From: Poseidonocella pacifica
Lineage (GTDB): Bacteria > Pseudomonadota > Alphaproteobacteria > Rhodobacterales > Rhodobacteraceae
Assembly: GCF_900111875.1 (NCBI RefSeq)
Contig: NZ_FOJU01000001.1
Span: 930,001 to 994,000, forward strand
Direction of reading: 5' to 3'
DNA length: 64,000 nucleotides
Of the stretch, positions 39,152-49,255 are shown piece after piece. Below the pieces are notes generated by a model. That model had not been told where the DNA came from. It made no database searches and saw only the letters and a list, made by a program, of their open reading frames with translations. How positions within the stretch are numbered: position 1 is the stretch's first letter; each line of letters opens with the position of its first letter. Made by a program: the position numbers and the translations under genes.

Positions 39152-39898
39152 TCAGTCGCCGCGTTCCTTCCATCGGACCATCTGCCGCATGACCCCGTGC
39201 AGCATCTGCACATCCGCCCGCGTGAGCGGCATCCGGCTCCAGAGGTTCCGCAGGTTGAGCTTCATCCCCTCGGCCTTGGTCTCGGGATAAAAGAACCCTG
39301 CCGTATCCAGCCGCTCTTCGTAATGGTCGCCCAGCTTTTCGATCTCGATCGCCTCGGCCCAGTCGGCCCCGGCCAGTTCCACCGCCTCGTGCCGCACCGC
39401 GCCCTGCGCCCGCCGCCATTCATAGGCCAGCAGCAACACGCATTGCGCAAGGTTGAGCGAGGCAAACTCCGGGTTCACAGGCACGTTGATGATGCCGTTG
39501 GCCCGCGCGATATCGTCATTCTCAAGTCCCGCCCGTTCCGGCCCGAACAGCACCGCGACCCGCTCGCCCGCCGCGATCCGTTCGGCGGCAAGCTGCATCG
39601 CACGTTCGGGGGAATAGACCGGCTTCGTCATGCCCCTCTGCCGAGCCGTCGTCGCCAGAACAAAGGCCGCATCGCCAATCGCATCGGCGGTCGTCTCGCT
39701 CAGCACCGCCTCGTCCAACAGCCGTCCGGCCCCGCTCGCCATGGCCACCGCCTTGGGGTTGGGCCAGCCGTCTCGGGGCGCCACGATCCGCATCCGGTCC
39801 AGCCCGAAGTTCCACATCGCCCGCGCGGAGGCGCCGATATTTTCCCCCATCTGGGGGCGGACAAGCACAAAGCTGGGCTGTGGAGTTTCGCTGGGCAT
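39152..39898 (-). CDS. trmJ: TrmJ-like tRNA/rRNA 2'-O-methyltransferase
   Basis: A 248-aa SPOUT-fold methyltransferase. The TrmH/TrmJ motifs are FVLVRPQMGENIGASARAMW at the N-terminus, VLFGPERAGLENDDI in the middle and SLNLAQCVLLLAYEW near the SAM-binding knot. TrmJ methylates position 32 of tRNAs. The C-terminal extension (about 175-248) agrees with TrmJ rather than short TrmL. The start at 39898 is preferred over 39904 because AGAGG lies 6 nt before it. Upstream of ctaA with a 32-bp gap; divergent from the acyltransferase gene. Confidence 0.88.
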   Translation of the reverse strand: MPSETPQPSFVLVRPQMGENIGASARAMWNFGLDRMRIVAPRDGWPNPKAVAMASGAGRLLDEAVLSETTADAIGDAAFVLATTARQRGMTKPVYSPERAMQLAAERIAAGERVAVLFGPERAGLENDDIARANGIINVPVNPEFASLNLAQCVLLLAYEWRRAQGAVRHEAVELAGADWAEAIEIEKLGDHYEERLDTAGFFYPETKAEGMKLNLRNLWSRMPLTRADVQMLHGVMRQMVRWKERGD

Positions 39899-40024
39899 CG
39901 GCATCCTCTGACAAGTCGCGTCGCCCCATTACGCTCCGCCGCCCGCGCGCGCAAGTCAGGCGGCGTTGCCCTTTCCGCTCCGGTCGGATTATGTCAGGGC
40001 ACGACAACAGCGCGAGTGGCCAAG

Positions 40025-40954
40025 GTGACCGAACGCCAGAAGAAACCCAAACGAGAGCCCGGCGGAACCGCCGACTGGATCACCGACCGCCTGTTGCGCG
40101 GGCTGATCCGGTTGGCGCTGGTCCTGCCGTGGTCATGGCGCGTTCCGTTGATGGGGGTCCTGACGCGGCGGCTCATCGCGCCCCTCGCAGGGTACCGCCG
40201 GCGCGCCATGTCCAACCTCGCCTATATCTGGCCGGAGCTTGACGAGAGTGAGCGCCGCCGGATCGCCGACGCCGTGGCCGACAATGCCGGGCGCACGATG
40301 ATCGAGAATTACGACACCGCCGGCCTGCTGGAGCGCACCAGGGACCAGCCCATCACCGGCCTCGGGCTGGCCGCGCTAGAGGACGCGCGCGCGGCGGGCC
40401 GTCCCGTCATGCTGGTCACCGGGCATTTCGCGAATTTCGAGATTCCGCGCGCCGCGCTGGTGCATCTGGGGTTTGAGATCGGCGGGCTCTATCGGCCCAT
40501 GTCGAACCCGTTCTTCAACGAGCACTATAAGACCAACATGGAGCGGCTCTCCGGCCCGGTGTTTCCCCAAGGGCGGCGCGGCACGCTTGGCCTTGTGAAA
40601 TACCTCAAGCAGGGCGGCATGGGGGTCTTGCTGTTCGACATCTACGACAGCGGCGGCGCGCCGATCGACTTCATGGGCCAGCCCGCCCCCACCCTGACCT
40701 CGGCGGCGGAGATCGCCCTGCGCACCGATGCGCTGCTGATCCCATTTTTCTCCCATCGCCGCGCGGACGGGCTCAACTTCGATGTGGAGATTGACGCCCC
40801 GATCCCCCACGGCGATCCGGTGGAGATGACCCGCGCCATGACTGCCGCATTGGAACAGCGCGTGCGGCAAACGCCAGAGCAATGGTTCTGGATTCATCGG
40901 CGGTGGAAGCCCCACCGCCAGAAACGCCGCGCGAAACGCGCCGGCCAGCCCTAG
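40025..40954 (+). CDS. LpxL-type lysophospholipid / lipid A acyltransferase
   Basis: A protein of about 309 aa of the LpxL/HtrB/MsbB family, which transfers acyl chains to lipid A or related lipids at the inner membrane. The catalytic motif HX4E is HFANFE in TGHFANFEIPR. Further family motifs are GGLYRPMSNP and the PQGRRG and GVLLFDIYDSGG stretches. The C-terminus PEQWFWIHRRWKPH is characteristic. The start is uncertain: GTG at 40025 or 40016, with no strong ribosome site. The ORF's long 5' extension antisense to trmJ is not coding. The downstream gene is convergent and overlaps its stop by 4 bp. Confidence 0.85.
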   Translation: MTERQKKPKREPGGTADWITDRLLRGLIRLALVLPWSWRVPLMGVLTRRLIAPLAGYRRRAMSNLAYIWPELDESERRRIADAVADNAGRTMIENYDTAGLLERTRDQPITGLGLAALEDARAAGRPVMLVTGHFANFEIPRAALVHLGFEIGGLYRPMSNPFFNEHYKTNMERLSGPVFPQGRRGTLGLVKYLKQGGMGVLLFDIYDSGGAPIDFMGQPAPTLTSAAEIALRTDALLIPFFSHRRADGLNFDVEIDAPIPHGDPVEMTRAMTAALEQRVRQTPEQWFWIHRRWKPHRQKRRAKRAGQP

Positions 40955-41658
40955 CGCAACTGCGCCGCCGTCAGCACCTCGCCAAAGCCCGCGCCCTGTA
41001 CGATCACCACGGCGGGCAGATCCCCGGTCAGTGGCACGCGGGCGTGAAACTCACCCTCGCCGGACCACTCCCCGAGGCGGCGCATCTCGCGCACCACGTT
41101 CACATATTCCACGGTCTTGCCCGCGTTCTCGCCATTGCGGATCTCCACCGTTGCGCGCGGCAGATACCGCATGAGTTCCACCCGCACGGGCCGTTTGAGC
41201 GGCTGCACCGCGCGCAGCCAGACCTGAAGCGCGCCGTCCGATCGCTCCGCGCGCAGGCGGATGGGGGCCTCGTGCCGGTTGTGCCGGTCAATGGCATTGG
41301 CGATTTTCATGGGTTTGGTACCGACCACGTGTTCGGCCCCGGCAATGATCATCTGGGGGGTATAGACCATCCGCTCGCGCATGGCTTGGGCATAGCCCTT
41401 TTGCCGCGCGGTAAAGGCCGGATCGGCAAAGCTGTCCTTCCAGCCGAGATAGTCCCAGTAATCCACATGGAACGAGAGCGCGATCACGTCTTCGCGCTCT
41501 GCGAGTTCCTTCATCAACACGTCCGCCTGCGGACAGGACGAACAGCCCTGCGAGGTGAAAAGCTCCACCAGAACGGGTCGCTCATCGCCAAAGGCCACGG
41601 CGGGAAACAGTCCCACTACCAAGGCCAGCGCACGCGCGGCCATTGTCCACAAACCCAT
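40951..41658 (-). CDS. DUF1223 secreted thioredoxin-fold protein
   Basis: A 235-aa protein with a signal peptide (LWTMAARALALVVGLFPAV, cleavage near AFG). A thioredoxin-like region follows with the CxxC motif CSSCPQAD inside ELFTSQGCSSC. DUF1223 proteins are exported and thought to be redox active, but no function is established. The start at 41658 has AAAGGA upstream; the longer frame reads through the acnA promoter region and is rejected. The stop overlaps the acyltransferase stop on the other strand. Confidence 0.87.
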   Translation of the reverse strand: MGLWTMAARALALVVGLFPAVAFGDERPVLVELFTSQGCSSCPQADVLMKELAEREDVIALSFHVDYWDYLGWKDSFADPAFTARQKGYAQAMRERMVYTPQMIIAGAEHVVGTKPMKIANAIDRHNRHEAPIRLRAERSDGALQVWLRAVQPLKRPVRVELMRYLPRATVEIRNGENAGKTVEYVNVVREMRRLGEWSGEGEFHARVPLTGDLPAVVIVQGAGFGEVLTAAQLR

Positions 41659-41970
41659 CCGTTGTCCTTTCGTATCCCCCGCCCTCTTTCCTACTGCAGG
41701 GATTCTGTAATGACCAATCAACGATTTGCGAGACGCGGCGGCACCCCGATCACGAGACGGTGCCCTGCTGTTGAACGTCGCCTGCCCTCGGGCCGCCACC
41801 AAACCGATCCGCCGAGCCGCCAAAACGTGCGCCATCACGCCCGGAAACGCGCAGAATCCACAAATTGTGTGCAATAGTATACCGAATTTGCCTCAACCCT
41901 CTTGAACCAAGCCCGAGCCTCGTGCAAATAGCCATCAAAGCCAGACGTCCCCACAGCCAAGGAGGCTCTC
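41659..41970. other. Promoter-sized gap upstream of acnA
   Basis: 312 bp between divergent DUF1223 and acnA. A 55-codon plus-strand frame (41710-41877) is arginine-rich and looks like non-coding GC-rich DNA. The AT-rich stretch at about 41860-41890 is the likely acnA promoter. No clear operator was recognised. Confidence 0.55.
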
Positions 41971-44751
<2,781 letters not shown>

Positions 44752-44775
44752 TCCGCGACCGACCCTGACCATTAG

Positions 44776-44812
44776 AAACGGCGCGTCCTCTTGGGGCGCG
44801 CCGTTTCTCTTT
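44776..44812 (+). terminator. Intrinsic terminator of acnA
   Basis: AAACGGCGCG, 11-nt loop, CGCGCCGTTT, followed by CTCTTT, 24 nt after the acnA stop. Typical Rho-independent form. Confidence 0.85.
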
Positions 44813-45012
44813 CGCGCCCCGGTGCTCTCCGCCCTGCACGGTTGAGCTCACCCGCCCACTGGCGGGTCGATGCAACCTTTGCGTCCCTCACGAAAACACG
44901 CTCGCGCGGCCCCGCCAAAATTCGCTAAAATTCTAAAAACGTTGATTTTTGACGATAATTCGCCGAAGATCAGAGGTGTTTTACAGAGTGATTTTTTTGA
45001 AGGATGAGTGAG

Positions 45013-45684
45013 ATGCGTTTTTGGATTCCGCTGTTTACCAGCGCTATGGTTGCCGGGCCCGCGTTTGCCGTAACCTACACGTATGACTTCACCGCTGAGT
45101 ATCTGGATTTCACCTCGGGTGGAACAACCGCTACAGGCACACCTACTGACGACACGGTCGATTCCATCGCCGATGCGGCCTTTGCCTTCAAGGATACAGG
45201 GATTTCGGGCACGCTTAAATTTTCGGATGTCGTTCTGTCCACCTCGGGCAACCAGACGTTCTATGAGCCGATTGAAATCATGCTCAATGAGTTTTCCGCC
45301 GCCACGGATATCCCTTTTGTGAGCCTGCGAATATTCAAAGATGGCGCCGTGGAATCTCTTGCGGCGATACGCAGTCCGACTTTTCCCGCGCTCAGCACGA
45401 ACTTCAGCACGATCGGCATGATCTGGACAAATACGACCGGGACGGTGTTTGACGATCCGGACTTTTTGGCCTCGCTCGACATAGGCGACTTCGGATTGAA
45501 GCAACTTTTCTTCATGAACCAGCGTGACGACGGCCCGCCCCACGGGGGCTATGCATCCGAACGTGTAAACTTCGAAATCACCACCCTCCAGCTGCGACCG
45601 GTGCCGCTTCCGGCGGGCGGCGTTCTGTTGCCGCTTGGATTGCTCGGGCTTGCGATACTTCGGCGCCGGAAGGCTTCCGCCTGA
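45013..45684 (+). CDS. VPLPA-CTERM secreted protein
   Basis: A 223-aa exported protein. A signal peptide (MRFWIPLFTSAMVAGPAFA) precedes a beta-rich, threonine-rich body. The C-terminus is a sorting signal: VPLPAGG, a hydrophobic helix (VLLPLGLLGLAIL) and a basic RRRK tail. This is the VPLPA variant of PEP-CTERM, expected to be cut by a dedicated exosortase at the cell surface. No exosortase is in the window. The start at 45013 is preferred since GAAGG is 9 nt upstream, while the ATG at 45004 abuts it. The preceding 100 bp are unusually AT-rich. Body function unknown. Confidence 0.82.
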   Translation: MRFWIPLFTSAMVAGPAFAVTYTYDFTAEYLDFTSGGTTATGTPTDDTVDSIADAAFAFKDTGISGTLKFSDVVLSTSGNQTFYEPIEIMLNEFSAATDIPFVSLRIFKDGAVESLAAIRSPTFPALSTNFSTIGMIWTNTTGTVFDDPDFLASLDIGDFGLKQLFFMNQRDDGPPHGGYASERVNFEITTLQLRPVPLPAGGVLLPLGLLGLAILRRRKASA

Positions 45685-45795
45685 TCCGCGCAGGCATGCC
45701 GCCGGCAAACCTCCCTCCGGCGGGAACCTTTGCCCCCCTTCGCGCGTCCTGATTCCAGAGCGGCCCGTCGCCGCGTTGATGGAAAGGACATACAG

Positions 45796-45966
45796 ATGCG
45801 TATCGTGAAACTGACCGCGGCCCTCGGCCTCATCGCGACCACCCTCGCCGCCTGTGGCGACACTGCGACCTCCCGCGCGGCAACCGGCGGCCTTGGCGGC
45901 GCGATGATCGCAGGACCAGCTGGCGCCGTTGTCGGCGGCACCGTGGGCGCGGCCTCTGCTGACTAA
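45796..45966 (+). CDS. Small glycine-zipper lipoprotein
   Basis: A 56-aa peptide with a lipoprotein signal: KLTAALGLIATTLAAC, where the cysteine at about residue 20 follows an LAA lipobox. The mature part is glycine-alanine rich with a glycine-zipper pattern (GGLGGAMIAGPAGAVVGGTVG) and no further domain. AAAGGA precedes the ATG at 45796. Similar mini-lipoproteins are common in Rhodobacteraceae envelopes; role unknown. Confidence 0.75.
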   Translation: MRIVKLTAALGLIATTLAACGDTATSRAATGGLGGAMIAGPAGAVVGGTVGAASAD

Positions 45967-45989
45967 GCTCACCTGACTGTCAGACAAGT

Positions 45990-46030
45990 GTATGACGCGG
46001 AGTCATACGCTTGTCATACAAAAGTCATAC
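45990..46030. repeat. GTCATAC repeats at 11-bp spacing with one inverted copy
   Basis: GTCATAC occurs at 46002, 46013 and 46024, exactly 11 bp apart, with the inverted copy GTATGAC at 45990. Direct 11-bp repeats of TGTCAT are the form of PhoB (Pho box) sites. The block lies between convergent genes, an odd place for a promoter. The inverted pair (45986-46012) can also form a hairpin. Confidence 0.6.
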
Positions 46031-46045
46031 CCACTTTTCAGGGGC

Positions 46046-46846
46046 TTAGGCCCATTCAGCCCCAAGATCGGCCCGTGCCCTGTCGACCCAATGGTCGCGC
46101 AGCCAACCGCAAGGTTTTGACCAGCGCAGCCAAGACCCCCGATAGCCCTCGACGGCCTCGGTCATCTTGGGCCGCCCGTGAAAACACACGACCTTCGCCG
46201 CCTCCGGCAGATGCGGCTCCCGCAGGTAATTCATGGGCGGAAGATCAAGGCAGTCGTGCTTGAACGACACCACCCAATCCTCTGGAATATATGAGAAATC
46301 CTCGTTATCCATCGCCTTGTGCGACGTATAGCGCTGCTCCGATCCGCGTGCCTTTTCGACCTCCGCATAGGGATTGGCGGCCAGATCCTCATAGAGGTAT
46401 GGGTGCTTGTCGGGGTCGAATTTGAACACCGATCCATGCCCCGTCGGCCGCCCCTTGCGCTTTTCGATCCAGTCGTGCCGCATCGCCACCTTACCCGGCG
46501 CGAAGTCATACACTTTATCCAGCGATCCGGTGATCACCACATCAAGGTCAAAGCCCAGAAATCCGCCTTTGACATCGGGCACAAGTCCCTGACGGAAAAG
46601 GGAAACCTTGCGCATCGCGCCCTGCCTGTTCGCAACCTTGAGCGCCTCTCCCATCGGTTCGGCATAGGGCTCCACCGGCAGCGGCAGCACCTCGATTTCC
46701 GGGTGCAGCCCCTGCACCTCTTCGGTCATACAGAAGAACCGAACAGGCCGGGACAGGTTGCGCCGCACACCCGAATAGAGCCGGTTGACATATTCCGGCC
46801 CAAAGAGCGTGCCCCACTTGATACAGATGATGTTTGCATGCGTCAT
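46046..46846 (-). CDS. Putative glycosyltransferase
   Basis: A 266-aa protein without a signal peptide. The N-terminus IICIKWGTLFGPEYVNRLY and the acidic motif FLGFDLDVVITGSLD (a DxD-type metal/nucleotide-sugar site) resemble retaining glycosyltransferases of the GT8-like fold. The motif KFDPDKHPYLYEDL and the VVCFHGRPKM end strengthen a sugar-transfer role, but donor and acceptor are unknown. The start at 46846 is the first good ATG; 39 additional codons upstream are in the divergent promoter. Divergent from a GT4 enzyme with 88 bp between starts. Confidence 0.75.
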   Translation of the reverse strand: MTHANIICIKWGTLFGPEYVNRLYSGVRRNLSRPVRFFCMTEEVQGLHPEIEVLPLPVEPYAEPMGEALKVANRQGAMRKVSLFRQGLVPDVKGGFLGFDLDVVITGSLDKVYDFAPGKVAMRHDWIEKRKGRPTGHGSVFKFDPDKHPYLYEDLAANPYAEVEKARGSEQRYTSHKAMDNEDFSYIPEDWVVSFKHDCLDLPPMNYLREPHLPEAAKVVCFHGRPKMTEAVEGYRGSWLRWSKPCGWLRDHWVDRARADLGAEWA

Positions 46847-46934
46847 ACCCTGCTTATGACCGCGCGATAAGGGTGTGACAACTGGCCTATGGGGGCGTTT
46901 TGTGCGATCTGGGGGAAAATCGTCCGGAGCCGCC

Positions 46935-48074
46935 ATGACCCGCCTCTGTATCGTCACCAGCACCTATCACCGCCCTGGCGAAACCTTCGTCAATTACCAT
47001 ATCGAACACCTGTTTGGCGGGGCGTGTTGTGTGGTGGCCAATGATACCAATGGCGACGATCCCTATGATATACCGCACTTTTCCTTGTCCGGCGTGCCTC
47101 TGGGCAGCGCCGAACGGATGATGCTTCCGCTGACCCGTGCGATGGGCATCCTGCGGCACCGGTCCATCACTGTTCCAACCGGCTCCACGGCCCAAGCCTT
47201 ACGCGACTTTCTGGGCCTGCATCGCCCCGACGTGATCTTGTGCGAATTTGGCAACCGCGCGATCCAGATAGCCCCGATTGCGGGCGAACTCGGGATTCCG
47301 ATCTTCACCTATTTTCGTGGTTTCGACGGCTCCAAACTTCTGGAAAAGCCACTGTTTCCAGCGGCCTACGCCCGGACCTTCCCCAAGCTTGCCGGGGTTT
47401 TCGCCGTGTCGAGGTTCCTGCTCGACAACCTTGCGAACCACGGGCTCACGCATCCCAACGCCCACGTCATTCCCAGCGGCGCGGACACCGCCCGCTTTCG
47501 CCCCGCGCCCAAACTCGCGCAGAAGGTGGTTGCAGTCGGGCGCATGGTGGAAAAGAAAACGCCGCTCATCACCGTTCGCGCCTTCATCTCAGCGGCACAG
47601 CAGCATCCGGAGGCACGGTTTACCTTCGTCGGACACGGCAAACTGCTTGAGCCTGCCCGCGCACTTGTCGCGGACGCGGGTCTGACGGATCGCATTCATT
47701 TACCGGGTCGTCTTCCCCATGAAGAGGTGGCGGCACTGATGGCGGATGCCGCGATCTTTGCACAGCATTCAGTGACAGGAAAAGACGGCAACACCGAAGG
47801 GGTCCCAAGCTCGATTCAGGAAGCAATGGCAAGCGGTTGCGCGGTCGTCTCTACCCGGCACGCCGGCATTCCCGAAATCGTCGAGGAAGGAAATACCGGT
47901 TTGCTGTCGGATGAATATGACGAGGCGCATTACACCCAATCGCTCGTTTCACTGCTTGGCGATCCGGGCCAGACTGAGCGTTTTGGCCGCGCCGGACGGA
48001 CCTTCGCAGAGGCGCATCTCGACAAGGTGGACCTCACCAAAAGGATTGAGACAGTACTGCAGGCCAGCCTCTAG
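46935..48074 (+). CDS. Glycosyltransferase family 4 protein
   Basis: A 379-aa GT-B enzyme. The C-terminal donor domain is clear: VVAVGRMVEKKTPL, FTFVGHGKLLEPAR, DRIHLPGRLPHEEVAALM and the EX7E motif in EGVPSSIQEAMASGCAVVST. The N-terminal acceptor half has a hydrophobic core without a signal peptide. Likely adds a sugar to a lipid or surface polysaccharide; the product is not identifiable. CGGAG lies 7 nt before the ATG at 46935. Its stop overlaps the M20 gene stop by 4 bp (convergent). Confidence 0.88.
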   Translation: MTRLCIVTSTYHRPGETFVNYHIEHLFGGACCVVANDTNGDDPYDIPHFSLSGVPLGSAERMMLPLTRAMGILRHRSITVPTGSTAQALRDFLGLHRPDVILCEFGNRAIQIAPIAGELGIPIFTYFRGFDGSKLLEKPLFPAAYARTFPKLAGVFAVSRFLLDNLANHGLTHPNAHVIPSGADTARFRPAPKLAQKVVAVGRMVEKKTPLITVRAFISAAQQHPEARFTFVGHGKLLEPARALVADAGLTDRIHLPGRLPHEEVAALMADAAIFAQHSVTGKDGNTEGVPSSIQEAMASGCAVVSTRHAGIPEIVEEGNTGLLSDEYDEAHYTQSLVSLLGDPGQTERFGRAGRTFAEAHLDKVDLTKRIETVLQASL

Positions 48075-49243
48075 ACCACGTCCCGCACCGGCATCCGCTG
48101 TTCGACAATCTCGGCCCACCATGAGCAGCCAGCCGGAATAGCCTCATCGTCGAAGTTGTACTTCGGATGATGGACCGCCGCCGTGTCCCCATTGCCCATG
48201 AGAATGTAGGCTCCGGGGCGCTCCAGCAGCATATAGGCGAAATCCTCCCCCCCCATGACGAGGGGCGCCTCCGCACAATCACCAGACACCTTTCTGGCCA
48301 CTCCGGCCGCGAATTCCGTCTGCGCCTCATGGTTGGCCATGACCGGATACCCCTTGAAGAAATCGAGCGTCACCGTGCCGCCGAACGCCGCGGCGATGCC
48401 GGTACAGATGGTATGGAAGCGCTCTTCGGCGAGGCTGCGCATTTCCGGGCTCATCGTGCGGATTGTCCCTTTGAGATGAACGCTTTCGGGGATCACGTTG
48501 AAAGCCTTGGATGAGGTTTCGAAGGACGTGACCGATACCACGCACTGGTCAACGGGATCGGCATTTCGGCTGGCGATGGTTTGCAGCGCGAGCACAGCTT
48601 GGGCGGCCATCACGGTCGGATCGATCCCCTCGTGGGGCTTTGCCGCATGGCCCCCGCGCCCGGTAAAGCGCGCCTGAAATTCGTCTGTTGCGGCAAAGAA
48701 TGGGCCGGGCCGAATGGCGAACTGCCCCCGCGGGATGCCTGGCCAATTGTGCATCCCATAGACCTCCTGAATGCCGAAGCGCTCCATCATGCCATCTTCG
48801 CACATCTCACGCCCGCCGCCGCCGCCCTCTTCGGCAGGTTGGAAAATCACGGCCACGGTCCCATCGAAATTGCGCGTCTCCGCGAGGTACTTCGCAGCCC
48901 CCAACAGCATGGCCGTATGGCCGTCATGGCCGCAGGCATGCATCGCGCCCTCAACCTTGGAGGCATAGGCCAGCCCCGTCGCCTCGTGGATCGGCAGAGC
49001 ATCCATGTCGGCACGAAGCCCGATGACCCTGCCACCCGTATCCGCCCGGCCCCGAATGATGCCTACCACGCCGGTCCGCCCGATCCCCGTGACCACCTCA
49101 TCACACCCGAACGCCTCGAGCCGCTCCGCGACGAGCGCGCTGGTGCGGTGGGTTTCGAACAGGATTTCGGGGTTTTCATGCAGATCCCGGCGCCATGCGG
49201 TGATCTCATCGTGCAGTTCGGCAAAACGGTTTTTCACGGGCAT
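48071..49243 (-). CDS. M20 family amidohydrolase (hippurate/N-acyl-amino acid type)
   Basis: A 390-aa zinc amidohydrolase. Metal-binding motifs are HACGHDGHTAMLLGAA, the EEGGGGG acidic site and HNWPGIPRG. The lid domain has GRGGHAAKPHEGIDP. It cleaves N-acyl amino acids or N-acylated small molecules in the cytoplasm. It starts 12 bp after the ABC ATPase stop on the same strand, so it is co-transcribed with the peptide importer. This implies that the imported compound is an amide it can hydrolyse. Confidence 0.92.
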   Translation of the reverse strand: MPVKNRFAELHDEITAWRRDLHENPEILFETHRTSALVAERLEAFGCDEVVTGIGRTGVVGIIRGRADTGGRVIGLRADMDALPIHEATGLAYASKVEGAMHACGHDGHTAMLLGAAKYLAETRNFDGTVAVIFQPAEEGGGGGREMCEDGMMERFGIQEVYGMHNWPGIPRGQFAIRPGPFFAATDEFQARFTGRGGHAAKPHEGIDPTVMAAQAVLALQTIASRNADPVDQCVVSVTSFETSSKAFNVIPESVHLKGTIRTMSPEMRSLAEERFHTICTGIAAAFGGTVTLDFFKGYPVMANHEAQTEFAAGVARKVSGDCAEAPLVMGGEDFAYMLLERPGAYILMGNGDTAAVHHPKYNFDDEAIPAGCSWWAEIVEQRMPVRDVV

Positions 49244-49255
49244 AGGGTCTGATCC

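Noticed and set aside
41710-41877. 55-codon plus-strand frame with an AGGGA upstream, in the acnA leader
   Set aside because: Arg/His/Pro-rich sequence with no hydrophobic or structural pattern; most likely untranslated promoter DNA.
44846-44870. Small CCCGCC-ACT-GGCGGG hairpin after the acnA terminator
   Set aside because: Six-bp arms and no T-run; too weak to call beside the clear terminator at 44776-44812.
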